NCBI GenBank assembly: GCA_030272585.1
Contig: BSYQ01000007.1
Span: forward strand, 1,430,001 to 1,494,000
DNA length: 64,000 nt
Source: Bryopsis sp. KO-2023
Taxonomy: Eukaryota; Chlorophyta; Ulvophyceae; Bryopsidales; Bryopsidaceae
Reading direction: 5' to 3'
Shown here one piece after another: positions 22,884 to 32,039 of the stretch. Each line of letters opens with the position of its first letter. The first letter of the stretch is position 1. The translations under genes and the position numbers were made by a program. Below the pieces are notes generated by a model, which was not told the DNA's origin, did no database searches, and saw only the letters and a list, made by a program, of their open reading frames with translations.

Positions 22884-24422
22884 TCGTCGATTTCTGATGT
22901 GAATGTATTTGGTCGTGTTTGTACTGTATTTTGGAGTACTTGGTTAAAACTTGTTCGGGAATATTTTTTCAGGCGTTGTGGACAGTAGGATCAGTTTTAC
23001 GTTCTGCTGTCACATTTCTGACTGAAGGCCAACCAACCTTGCTAGCAACCTGTGATATAGGAATGTAATGTAATTGAATTGAACATTGCAAGAACCTGGA
23101 GGACTGCAATTGCAGTCATTGTGAGGCATGGTGGCGTTCGTTCGCACGTATTATTCACATCTAAATCCAAGATTGCGTAGTTACATAACGGTGTGCTTTC
23201 CAGTGGCCACCATGGATGCACCTTTTGTCAAAAAAAAACACAAATTTTCGTGTTGAGGTCTGGAGGCCAGCCTGGATGGGTCGTCCACAGGGTTTCGGTG
23301 TCACAGCAAGGAGGCCTCCCAAACCAACCCCTGATCTCTAAAAACTGCAAAACCGTGCTGTCATTCACAGTACGAATTATCGCAATAATACAAATACAAT
23401 AGAGGGAAAAAATGTGTGAAAAACACCTCAGCAATATGACAATCCCAAAAAAGAAAACCCCATGTTTCCAAGAAATTGCCTGTGAAAAAAAAAGAAAAAC
23501 AAACCAGAAGAGGAGAGGAAAAAAGTTTGGGAGAAAACCCTCAGCAAAATGGCAATCCCCAAAGAGCCCTTATTTTGTTTCGCACTTGAATTCATTCTCC
23601 GCAATCTCTTCACCGGATTCAAGGTGCCACCCACCGTGCATGCTTATCGTTTTTTTCTTCTTTTCGAAATTCCTTCCTTTTCTGTCCACTGCTCCATGTT
23701 CAGGCCATTTGCATCCCAAGCCTTCCGCTTGGTTTTGCCCACTGGAAAAAAATGAAAGAAGCTTCTTTCTTTCACTCGACTCAGGTGGACTGATGCTCTG
23801 TGACCACCACCATTTCACGGGTCAGACGGGACGTCATGCTGCAAGGGAGTCAGCCAGAGTGGGGATCACGGGGCTGAGTGACAGACTGAGTGACAGACTG
23901 ACCAAAAAAGCAACCCACGCACGATGAACCTGCTGCAATCACTCCTCAATGATTGATCATTGCTACATGGCACCGTGTGTTTTGGGAGTGCAAATGAGAA
24001 GGGGGGAATCGAGTTGAGTTGGGCGTCAAGCCAGCAGTGGAGTACCCCCGGATCAGATTTTCGCTGGTGTGGGTGCAAGGGCTGAAGAGGCAAATTGTTG
24101 TCTCATTCGACCAAGCAGAGCTTCCAGACGCACACACAACCGAACATATATATATAACAACCACCGAACCAGAGCAAAATTCGAACAAACAAACTACAAA
24201 CTACTTTAGCCTCATCATCATCATCATCATCGTCATCCAAAAATCGGGCTGGCACACCTGGCGCGCGCTTGCTTGGCTCGCGAGAGGGCTTTGGGGATCC
24301 CACGGAGTCGTGTCGACCATCTCCCTACATATTGCGCCCTGAAAGCGTCCTGTTCAGAAACGTTTGCGATCGTCTTCCCTCTTCGAAAGCAACAACAACA
24401 ACTGCTGCTGCATTCGTCAATC
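22884..24422. other. GRP3 3' flank, duplication junction and GRP2' upstream region
   Basis: 22884-23319 follows GRP3 and holds no exon I can support. The tandem-duplication junction is at 23319/23320 (GAGGCCTCC joined to CAAACCAACC). 23320-24422 repeats 18775-19877 base for base as far as I could compare, including the upstream modules of GRP2. Confidence 0.6.
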
Positions 24423-24603
24423 ATGGTCAAAACCGTGGCTGCTCTGCTCCTGCTCGGCCTCGTGGTCGCTGCCGCGCAAGCTTCCTTCGCAGGTGAGCCA
24501 GGCGTGGCACTTGGCACTCGCTGTGGCCGTGGCTTCGCCCTTGCCTTCGGCGTTTCTTTTTTTGGTGCCTGAACGAAGCGTGCCTTGTGCGTGTGTTCCA
24601 GAC

Positions 24604-25089
24604 TGTGACCTGCATTTTAAGGGTCTGTGGCAGGAGAAGGGTCCAGCTCCTCTTGCAGTACTGGGAAGGACGTTCAGAAGTCCTGCTTATGTTATCAGAA
24701 ACAGTGAAACTTAGGAAACAGTACTCAGTATTTCTCACTGAGTACCTCCAATTTATAAGGGTTGGTAATAGTTAATAAAGGGTAGTTGGGTGAAGCTAGG
24801 GTATTAGAAATGGGTAGCTACGGGGTAGCTACTTTGTACAAATGAGTAGCTAAGAAGTGGCTCTTTTACCCTATAAGAGAAGGGGGTTTTTATTCTTCCT
24901 TGTAACCACTTTTTGTTCATGTTCGACTTGTGCCTCAGTCTCCACGCTTTTGGTCGTCCAAAGCTCTTGTATTCCGACCTCTCACCGAGCTCTCCTAGTT
25001 GAAACGATAAAGGGTATAAGGTTTTCGATTTGCAGCGTTTCCTGCTAAGAAACACCTGACCCATCGCCTGCAAGGCGCACCCAAAGGAT
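24604..25089 (+). repeat. 5' LTR body
   Basis: This 486-bp repeat matches 28698-29183 with no difference seen. It starts TGTGACCTGC. It contains repeated GTAGCTA units near 24813-24853, AATAAAGG near 24775 (a possible polyadenylation signal) and TATAAGGGTT near 24755. The next bases, TGGTTTCGGAGCCAGG from 25090, begin with TGG as a tRNA primer-binding site would. Confidence 0.9.
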
Positions 25090-25166
25090 TGGTTTCGGAG
25101 CCAGGTTACAGCGTTCTGGAGAACTTAAGTTTTCGTGGGAGACTACTCCAAAGACTACAAGGAAGA

Positions 25167-27137
25167 ATGGCGGGGATACCATCACCATCTCTGGATAAGA
25201 TATGTCGATATGAGACTATTACTTCCAGAAATTTCCGGTATACGTTTCAGCGCTCAAGGATCTACGCGACATATCAGCAGTTCTGCGCATCAGTGGTGGA
25301 CCACTATGTCCCAGAAGGACCCGGAGAGAATATTTTGGCAATACTGTACGAAGTTAACAATGTTCTGATGGCCGACTTCGACGCAGCGTATCCTCCAGGA
25401 TCACACGGGAGGCCCGCAGCTTCTCCAGCAGCAGTGGCTGGAAATATTGATGCGTTAAAGATGAACGTGGCAGGATTTCTCGTAACGGAAAGAGCTATCT
25501 TGGAGAGTCCTTCAGAAAAGGAAGCAGTCCTTCGCAAATGTGTCAAGAAAAAGGGGCAAACGTGGCTGCAGTGGATCGAGCAGTTTCGCCAAGAAGCAAT
25601 GGCAGTGGAACAGGATGTGGATGATGCGAAAATAAAAGAAATTTTCTTCAAACTACTTCCAAAGGATTGCAGAGTCGGAACGGCAGCAATGGTGACTGCC
25701 ACATACGTAGACGCCATCGCAAACGCAAAGGAATGGATCATCAACGTGTTTCGCCTCGAAGATACAACAGCGAAACTCCAAGGGGACGCGATGGACATTG
25801 GAGCCGTAGGAGAAGCGATGGGCAGTACTGCAACAGCAGAAACGGAAACACCTGTGAGACAGGGAGATATGCCGCCAACTGATTGGCAGCAGAAGCTAAA
25901 AGAGGTACCATTCGGCTCGCTCAAGTTTTTCATCACTCAATTGAGCAAGAGAGACAGAAGATTTCGTGGATTTTTGAGCTGGTTGGCCAGAAACGGAAGC
26001 AGCGGAAATGCAGGCAACAGTGGTTCCAGAAACACTGGAGGATACAGGAGAAGTGGTACACCATATCGTGGAATGGCCGCAAGAACGGTCCAATTCGAGG
26101 AACCCCATTTCGAAGATCACAATGATTTTGAGGGATTGGAAGAAGAAGACCTCTACCAACCCGAGACAAACTATGTCGGGACTATCTCGGTTGCATCTGT
26201 GGAGAAAGTGCCAACGAAGAAGTGGAGGAAGTCTGAAAGAACGCAGTACCGCCAGAGCAAAACTGCTACAGGACCCAAACAAAAGAAGATTCCCAAATCC
26301 ACCGGATGCGGAGGAATCACGACAAGCAAAACTTACAAAGAAGTATTGACCGTGGGGAGATCAGCAGGACTGCTTACCACCAAAATGTCCCTTGTATCCA
26401 CTGCTGCCGAGAGCGTGGAGGAATTTGCAATCATCGACACGGGAGCCGCGGTGAATGTGATGTCTTCCGGATTGGCAAAGAGATTGGGAGTCTCGCCGAC
26501 ACAAGAGGGAGGACCCGGCAAGATAAAAACTGCTGATGGCAGGACTGTGGAAACCGAAGGCAGCATTTCTTCCATCAAGATAGGCACCGAGGGGAAGAAG
26601 GTTTCCGCAGATTTTTATGTGATGAAGGAGCCCGGCTATGAGTTATTGGTTGGAATGCCGATACTCAACTCCTTGAACGCGGTTATTGATGTACGGAGGA
26701 AGAGGATCAGTATCGGATCCGGAAAAACGCTGCAGTGCATGGTAACACGGTTGCCAGAAGAAGTGGTTCTTCCAGAAAGAGAACCAGTGGAAGGAGAAAG
26801 CCTGGATCTCACTTCTGCCAAGCGTCACTTGAAGATAATCAACGTTGCCGAGAACTACTATTCAGTGCCGCTGGGGAGAAATCTCGTCCTTCGACCTCAC
26901 TCGTTGTCAACTGTGTGGATACCTATCAAGGCTTCCAAGGAAATCGAGTTGAAGCCAGTAGTGCCAACTGGGAGCAGTATCGCCATCCATGCCGGACTTA
27001 ATTATCGCGGGCAGTATTTCCGCGTGCAGATAGGGAACTGGAACGAGTTACCAGTGCAGTTGCCGAGCAATTACAAGGTTGCAACCTTTGCTCACGAAGG
27101 GGTGGTCAAGTTCAATGACCGAGAGGTATCAAACTAA
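25167..27137 (+). CDS. Retrotransposon Gag-protease polyprotein
   Basis: This 656-residue frame starts at the first ATG, MAGIPSPSLDKICRYE; the frame stays open upstream to the LTR edge. Residues 1 to about 330 are Gag-like: a helical capsid region with RKCVKKKGQTWLQWIEQFRQ and KEIFFKLLPKDCR, then Gly/Asn/Arg-rich linkers. No CCHC zinc knuckle is seen. Residues about 395-540 are a retropepsin-type aspartic protease: FAIIDTGAAVNVMS with the catalytic DTGA, then a flap-like region and YELLVGMPILNSLNAVIDV. About 140 further residues follow (NYYSVPLGRNLVLRPHSLST and onward), of a kind often found between protease and RT. The stop TAA at 27135-27137 is followed within 3 nt by a hairpin. Confidence 0.9.
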   Translation: MAGIPSPSLDKICRYETITSRNFRYTFQRSRIYATYQQFCASVVDHYVPEGPGENILAILYEVNNVLMADFDAAYPPGSHGRPAASPAAVAGNIDALKMNVAGFLVTERAILESPSEKEAVLRKCVKKKGQTWLQWIEQFRQEAMAVEQDVDDAKIKEIFFKLLPKDCRVGTAAMVTATYVDAIANAKEWIINVFRLEDTTAKLQGDAMDIGAVGEAMGSTATAETETPVRQGDMPPTDWQQKLKEVPFGSLKFFITQLSKRDRRFRGFLSWLARNGSSGNAGNSGSRNTGGYRRSGTPYRGMAARTVQFEEPHFEDHNDFEGLEEEDLYQPETNYVGTISVASVEKVPTKKWRKSERTQYRQSKTATGPKQKKIPKSTGCGGITTSKTYKEVLTVGRSAGLLTTKMSLVSTAAESVEEFAIIDTGAAVNVMSSGLAKRLGVSPTQEGGPGKIKTADGRTVETEGSISSIKIGTEGKKVSADFYVMKEPGYELLVGMPILNSLNAVIDVRRKRISIGSGKTLQCMVTRLPEEVVLPEREPVEGESLDLTSAKRHLKIINVAENYYSVPLGRNLVLRPHSLSTVWIPIKASKEIELKPVVPTGSSIAIHAGLNYRGQYFRVQIGNWNELPVQLPSNYKVATFAHEGVVKFNDREVSN

Positions 27138-27171
27138 AAAGGCCCGTCGAAAGGGGACTTCGGGCGGGCCT
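27119..27171 (+). promoter_or_regulatory. Gag-pro/pol junction: frame overlap plus hairpin
   Basis: The pol frame is in the -1 frame relative to gag-pro and is open from 27119, overlapping the end of gag-pro by 19 nt. A hairpin at 27140-27171 pairs AGGCCCG with CGGGCCT and, inside, CGAA with TTCG. It starts 5 nt after the last sense codon (AAC). Position fits a frameshift stimulator or a reinitiation structure. A canonical X-XXY-YYZ slippery heptamer is not present, the nearest being TCAAAC, so the mechanism is open. Confidence 0.45.
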
Positions 27172-27199
27172 GACTAGATCCGAACAAGAAAAAGAGTCC

Positions 27200-28702
27200 A
27201 TGGTGGAAGCGCTGAAAGAAATGGTGAGGAAACACCCGGAGGTCTTCGGGACTCTAGTACCTCCGCAGAAGACTAAAATGGCGGAAATGGCAGTATCGCT
27301 GGAGGAATGCGGCTATAGGAGAGAGCCGCCGAAGTCAAACGTCCCTCAAAGGAGTATTCAAGACCAGCGATTATCCGAAGAACAAGTGCAGAAATGGCTA
27401 AAGGAACAAGTGGAGCTCGGGTTCATTGAACCGCTGCATCGGAAGGACTACCCTCAAGGCGTATACTGGAATCCATCTCAGATAAGCTACTGCGAAAGGA
27501 GAAAGGGGCCAAGACCGATCATAGACTTCAGGAAGCTCAACACCTACGGCAGCGATGAGCATCAACCGGGCATTCAGGACGCAAGAAGACTCGTGAGATC
27601 GATTCCAAGGAAATGGAAATACTTCATCGTCGTGGATGTAGCCAAGGCATACAATAAAGTGCCGATAAAGAAGGAGGTCAAGGCACTAACGGCGTTCAAA
27701 GTGGGGAGCAAAGAGTTCGTCAATAGCACCATCCCCCACGGTACTTCTTGGTCCGTTAGAGTATTCAACGACAAGATGTGCCGTGTATTCGAAGGTTTGG
27801 AAGAGTTCCGCCGTTACATGGATGATCTGCTCATTGGCGGCGCTACTGTGGAGGAGTGCTTCCAGAATTTCGAAAAGGTCGTTTCTCGATGCAAGGAGTA
27901 TGGACTTCAGATCAACCAGAGGAAAATCGTCAGCGGAACTGAGGTAAAGTTTCTCGGATTCCATATCCAAGAAGGAAAATTCCACCCGGATATACCGTGG
28001 GAAAAAGTGAACGAAACTATTGCCAAGCTGGTGGGATCGGCAGAACTGCGGGAGATTCAGCAGCTCCGCGGTTTGCTGAATGCTTTCAAGAACTCGACTC
28101 TGGAATGGGACATGCAGCATTTCTTGGCTAAGATGGAAGCCAATCAAGTATCGCCACAAGAGGTAAAGGAAGAACTGAAAAGTAAGGTATCGCGTTGGTT
28201 GAGTCGTTGCTATTGCCGAGCATTTTCTGCCGGCGATAATCAAAGGAAGCTGTTCGTTGATTGGGCTTCTATTGACACCTCAGAGTATTTCGGGTATATT
28301 TTGACCGATGGTTCGGGAAGGATTTTATACCTCGGACATGGAAAAATAAGTGGACAACATTCAAGTTTTTTGGGGGAAGTATTGGCAGCCATGAGCGCCG
28401 TTAAGGAAATACCCGCAGATTTGTGGAGAGGAACTGCTGTTCAGATTTTCTCCGATAATTGGGCAGCAGTGAAAAGTTTATGGGCACACCTTACCCAAGA
28501 GGGGAAAGAGGCAGCACCGATTAAAGATTTGAGAACTTTGCGAGCAGTAACGGGAATCAAAGAAAATTTGCAGTTCAGCGGTTGTTCAAGTATCTCCGTA
28601 AGACACATAGATGGGAAAGCCAATTTTGTTGCAGACCATCTGAGTAGATGGTATGAAATTCGGAGTACTTCACAGTGGAAACGAAGTGGGTTACAGCTGT
28701 GA
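27200..28702 (+). CDS. Retrotransposon reverse transcriptase-RNase H
   Basis: 500 residues from the first ATG; by frameshift the product could begin at the junction. RT motifs in order: GPRPIIDFRKLN, FIVVDVAKAYNKVPI (first catalytic Asp), NSTIPHGTSWSVRVFND, and FRRYMDDLLIGG with the YMDD box, then LGFHIQEGKF and a connection with LRGLLNAFKN. RNase H follows: LFVDWASIDTSEYFGYIL (Asp), FLGEVLAAMSAVKEI (Glu), SDNWAAVKSL (Asp) and HIDGKANFVADHLSRW (His/Asp). All RT and RNase H catalytic residues appear intact. The frame ends at TGA inside the first bases of the 3' LTR. There is no HHCC or DDE integrase sequence after RNase H. Confidence 0.93.
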   Translation: MVEALKEMVRKHPEVFGTLVPPQKTKMAEMAVSLEECGYRREPPKSNVPQRSIQDQRLSEEQVQKWLKEQVELGFIEPLHRKDYPQGVYWNPSQISYCERRKGPRPIIDFRKLNTYGSDEHQPGIQDARRLVRSIPRKWKYFIVVDVAKAYNKVPIKKEVKALTAFKVGSKEFVNSTIPHGTSWSVRVFNDKMCRVFEGLEEFRRYMDDLLIGGATVEECFQNFEKVVSRCKEYGLQINQRKIVSGTEVKFLGFHIQEGKFHPDIPWEKVNETIAKLVGSAELREIQQLRGLLNAFKNSTLEWDMQHFLAKMEANQVSPQEVKEELKSKVSRWLSRCYCRAFSAGDNQRKLFVDWASIDTSEYFGYILTDGSGRILYLGHGKISGQHSSFLGEVLAAMSAVKEIPADLWRGTAVQIFSDNWAAVKSLWAHLTQEGKEAAPIKDLRTLRAVTGIKENLQFSGCSSISVRHIDGKANFVADHLSRWYEIRSTSQWKRSGLQL

Positions 28703-29190
28703 CCTGCATTTTAAGGGTCTGTGGCAGGAGAAGGGTCCAGCTCCTCTTGCAGTACTGGGAAGGACGTTCAGAAGTCCTGCTTATGTTATCAGAAACAGTG
28801 AAACTTAGGAAACAGTACTCAGTATTTCTCACTGAGTACCTCCAATTTATAAGGGTTGGTAATAGTTAATAAAGGGTAGTTGGGTGAAGCTAGGGTATTA
28901 GAAATGGGTAGCTACGGGGTAGCTACTTTGTACAAATGAGTAGCTAAGAAGTGGCTCTTTTACCCTATAAGAGAAGGGGGTTTTTATTCTTCCTTGTAAC
29001 CACTTTTTGTTCATGTTCGACTTGTGCCTCAGTCTCCACGCTTTTGGTCGTCCAAAGCTCTTGTATTCCGACCTCTCACCGAGCTCTCCTAGTTGAAACG
29101 ATAAAGGGTATAAGGTTTTCGATTTGCAGCGTTTCCTGCTAAGAAACACCTGACCCATCGCCTGCAAGGCGCACCCAAAGGATGGTTACA
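28698..29190 (+). repeat. 3' LTR with terminal heptamer GGTTACA
   Basis: The body 28698-29183 equals the 5' LTR. It is followed directly by GGTTACA (29184-29190) and then the right target duplication. In the 5' LTR the same heptamer comes only after a 14-bp insert. Immediately before this LTR is GGTTACAG, so the internal junction reads GGTTACAGCTGTGACC, the two element ends placed head to tail with 2 bp between. Confidence 0.88.
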
Positions 29191-29631
29191 CCAGACGAGC
29201 GTCGTCTCCTCGTCGCAGGTGAAGATGGAGGCAAATACGGAGGTGGTGGCGGCGGCGGCGGAGGCGGAGGACGTGGGGGTGGAGGAGGGAAATTCGGAGG
29301 TGGCGGCGGAGGCGGCGGGGGTGGTGGTGGAGGAGGAGGAGGAGGAGGACGACGACGAAAAAGTGGCGACAGAAAAAGTGGGTGCCCGAAAAGTGACGTC
29401 CACCACGCCTTCCACACCAGATGGGCCTGTTTTTTAGGTGACTGATTTTGTTTTCGCTGTGCAGTGAGCCGCATGCTGCTGGCAAGAGGCGGCGGTGGCG
29501 GCGGCGGTGGAAGTGGCGGTGGAGGTGGAGGAGGAAAGTTCGGAGGTGGGGGTGGGGGCGGGGGCGGAGGCGGCGGCGGAGGTGGAAAACACGGAGGTGG
29601 TGGCGGTGGCGGCGGAGAAGACTGTTGCTGA

Positions 29632-31429
29632 TTGGTTGGTGATGATCAGCCCAATTGCTGTCGATGCGGCTCCTCACACAATAGTGTGCGAGCGTCTGGA
29701 GTTTATTCCCTGTTTCCCTGTTGGGCCGGCCAGAAGGACGGCCCAACCAACGAAGCCCCTTTCATTTGTTTTAGGGTGGTAGTGAGCGCTGCACTGTAAG
29801 GGTTGCGTGTTTTTGGTGTTTTGTTCCTGTTTTTATGGTGCTTTTTTGGAAGACACGTTCGTCGGATCGCTTCCAGGGGTCGTTGAAACAGGAGACAATC
29901 AACCAAGGCCTCCCATAACTCCGGCCGGCCAGCCGGCCAGCCAGTTCCACAGAATCGGCCTGTTTTCCCGTGTGAGGGATCACATCCCATTCAAACCACC
30001 CATGCATCCCACAACTGACTACCCCAACCAGACCAATTCGAATTCCGCCAAACCAAAGTCCCAACGAATCGACGATCATCAAACATCTGGCCCAAACCAA
30101 TCGGATTTGCGAAATCAGCACACCACCAAGGTGCCACCCACCCCTTCTTTTCGAGACTGCTTCCTTTTTTGTCCCCCTCCTCCATTGTCATGCCCCAAGC
30201 CTGGTTTTACCAAACCAGAAAAATACAAGTGTGCTCTTTCGTTTGCCCAACTCGAATAAAATTTGGGACCCTGGAAGGTGGCTTGCCGCTTCACAGGTCC
30301 GCCGGACATGGCTGCCCATGTTCACAAATCCAATCTGTGTGGCACCTGGTTGACTGGCGGTTGTTGACGTCAGCGCTTCATGCCAGACTGACTCGCACCG
30401 CTGGCCGGTCAGGGGTGAGTGTCGGGCCAGCGGTGTGATGTGTTGTTATCAGCCGAACCTAAAGTGTGAGCAAACGGGAAGGAAGGAAAGCCAAGAAAAT
30501 GTCTGGATAGAAAGAGCTATCAAAAGTAATACAAAAGCAAAGTAGGAACTCAAGGTACCAGGCAGAATGCAGCAAAAGAAGAAGAGGTCTTGGGGTTTTT
30601 GAAGCAAGTTACATATGGAATTGGTTTTCACATGGATCGTGGAGAACAATTCTGACCGGGTCCGTAGAGTGGATCGTCGCGACTAGGATTACGATTCGGC
30701 GGGGGTACGAATCCTACTCTCCACATTTTTTTCATTTTCACACAACAAAGAGCACCATCCCTGCAGAAGCAGCCCTCAACCTGCCTCGTCTTCTGCAGTC
30801 CTTCTTTCAAACGAAGTCGAAGAGTTCAACAAAATTTTGTGCGTGCTGACGTAAGGTTCACTGTTGAAAACATCATCAACTGGTCGTTTTTTCTTCAAAC
30901 ACACTCACACCTGGCTGGCACCCCGGCTGGTTCGTTTCATTTGCGGCGCTCTTCGCTTCAACCCCCTCCCTCCCGCCCCAGGTGTTCAGATATCGTCTCT
31001 CAACCCTGGGGTGCGTTTCGATTCAGAAGAACCTCTCGATGGCGGCGTGATCACGTGGCATCTTTGTGTGTGCACCGAAAAATGAATTGGCAAGTTGAGG
31101 TCATGTTTCTGCAACTGGCTGTGTGGGGTGTTGGGAGTTGGGTTGAAACATGGGCATCCAGATCTGGAAATTTCCACAAATGTCACACCTCCCATTCCTG
31201 GGATGAAGCCAGCACACATGAATCAATGATCGCATCACACATAATGCGGACATATGGCAAGAACCAGTTGGGCGCTTGGTGTTGGGATGCGACTCGGAGG
31301 AACGAAGCGTCGTGTCCACGTGGGGCTTGCTTTCCCACAAATGCACGGGCCCTCAGCCACGCTCCACAAAAAAATCGATCCGACGATTGCTTCCATCCAG
31401 TACAGCGTTCTTGAGAGAATTTGTCAGCA
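29632..31429. other. Duplicate GRP2-GRP3 spacer
   Basis: Copy of 20494-22291 at offset 9,138. It keeps the 82-bp block at 30262-30343, with one further substitution visible (GCTTGCCGCTTC against GCTTGCTGCTTC), and the tRNA-like hairpin. No independent gene is seen. Confidence 0.6.
30639..30724 (+). ncRNA. tRNA-like hairpin, duplicate copy
   Basis: Second copy of the 86-nt structure described at 21501-21586, with the same GTGGAGA/TCTCCAC closing stem, B-box-like GGTACGAATCC and downstream T run. No difference from the first copy was noticed. Confidence 0.22.
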
Positions 31430-32039
31430 ATGATGAAGGCCGCAACCGTTGTTCTGCTTATCGGCCTGGTCGTGGTCGCAACCAATGCTGCTCCTGACGG
31501 TGTGTCTCAGACTTCTGGTCGGCTCGCTCGCCGCGCGCTCAATTTCTGGTCATCGCTTGAACACGCAGTTGGAGGTTGATTGGCGCGCCCGCCTGGGTTT
31601 TCTCATCGAATGCAGATTTCGCCGTGACACACCCGAGCCGTGACTTGCTTGGCGGCGGAGGAGGAGGCGGAGGAGGCGGAGGAGGTGGTGGAGGCGGTGG
31701 AGGCGGGGGCCACTGGAAATGGGGAGGAGGCGGCGGCGGCGGTGGCGGCGGCGGCGGAGGTGGAGGAGGTGGTGGAGGCGGAGGCGGAGGCAAGAAATGT
31801 AAGGATGAGTTCGCTGGGTCACCTGTGTAACGAACATTAGTTTCAAGGCTGCTTTAAACGACGGGGTGTGTGATGCAGTGCGTAAGCTTCTTGGCGGAGG
31901 CGGTGGTGGTGGCGGAGGCGGCGGCGGCGGAGGCGGCGGAGGTGGGGGTGGAGGAGGGAAATTCGGAGGTGGCGGTGGCGGCGGAGGTGGAGGTGGAGGT
32001 GGAGGTGGAGGAGGGGGCGGCGGGGGTGGCCGCAAGTAA
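31430..32039 (+). CDS. Secreted glycine-rich protein, GRP3 duplicate
   Basis: Intact second copy of GRP3, with the same signal peptide (MMKAATVVLLIGLVVVATNA), R-x-L-L motifs and three exons. Differences from the first copy: intron 1 has 12 more bases (CATCGCTTGAACACG region near 31551-31567), and the last glycine exon has one extra GGTGGA unit, adding two glycines. Both lie in regions prone to change, and the reading frame is kept, so the copy is probably functional. Confidence 0.72.

Larger units (their letters stand above)
18775..23319 (+). repeat. Tandem segmental duplication, unit 1 (4,545 bp)
   Basis: This 4,545-bp block carries GRP2 and GRP3 and is followed directly, in the same orientation, by a second copy (23320-32475). 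The copies stay in register at an offset of 4,545 until the retrotransposon insertion, then 9,138, then 9,156 after two small indels near GRP3. Few differences are visible: a 12-bp change in the GRP3 intron, 6 bp in a glycine run, and scattered single bases (for example 20238 region and 21152 against 30290). The ends share only 2-3 bp (CC or CCC), so the duplication is not explained by long flanking homology. Confidence 0.92.
24604..29190 (+). mobile_element. Integrase-less LTR retrotransposon (gag-pro, RT-RNase H), recent insertion
   Basis: The 4,587-bp element is bounded by a perfect 6-bp target duplication CCAGAC (24598-24603 and 29191-29196). Unit 1 keeps the empty site at 20053-20058. 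Its ends TGTGACC and GGTTACA form an imperfect 7-bp inverted repeat of TG...CA type. LTR bodies of 486 bp (24604-25089, 28698-29183) look identical. Coding order is gag, aspartic protease, RT, RNase H. RNase H ends 18 codons before the 3' LTR, leaving no room for an integrase, chromodomain or tyrosine recombinase. RT and RNase H resemble the Ty3/gypsy group. The terminal heptamer is separated from the 5' LTR body by 14 bp, described in the findings. It may need integrase supplied in trans. Confidence 0.92.
24423..29631 (+). pseudogene. GRP2 duplicate split by the LTR retrotransposon
   Basis: Exon 1 (24423-24492) is intact and identical to GRP2. The element sits 2 nt inside exon 2, and the rest of exon 2 and exon 3 continue from 29191 to 29631. 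Splicing to the old acceptor (CAG ending 24601) would read into the LTR and stop at 24712-24714 after about 37 codons. The 6-bp target duplication CCAGAC carries a second copy of the CAG acceptor at the right edge (29191-29193), so intron 1 could in principle still be removed with the element inside it. The pyrimidine context before that acceptor is poor (GGATGGTTACAC). One Gly in the repeat is Arg here (GGACGTGGG near 29269). Probably broken, possibly still expressed. Confidence 0.7.

Noticed and set aside
24604-29190. DIRS or Ngaro (tyrosine-recombinase) retrotransposon
   Set aside because: The junction pattern recalls split direct repeats, but no tyrosine recombinase frame exists, and the aspartic protease and 6-bp target duplication fit an LTR element.
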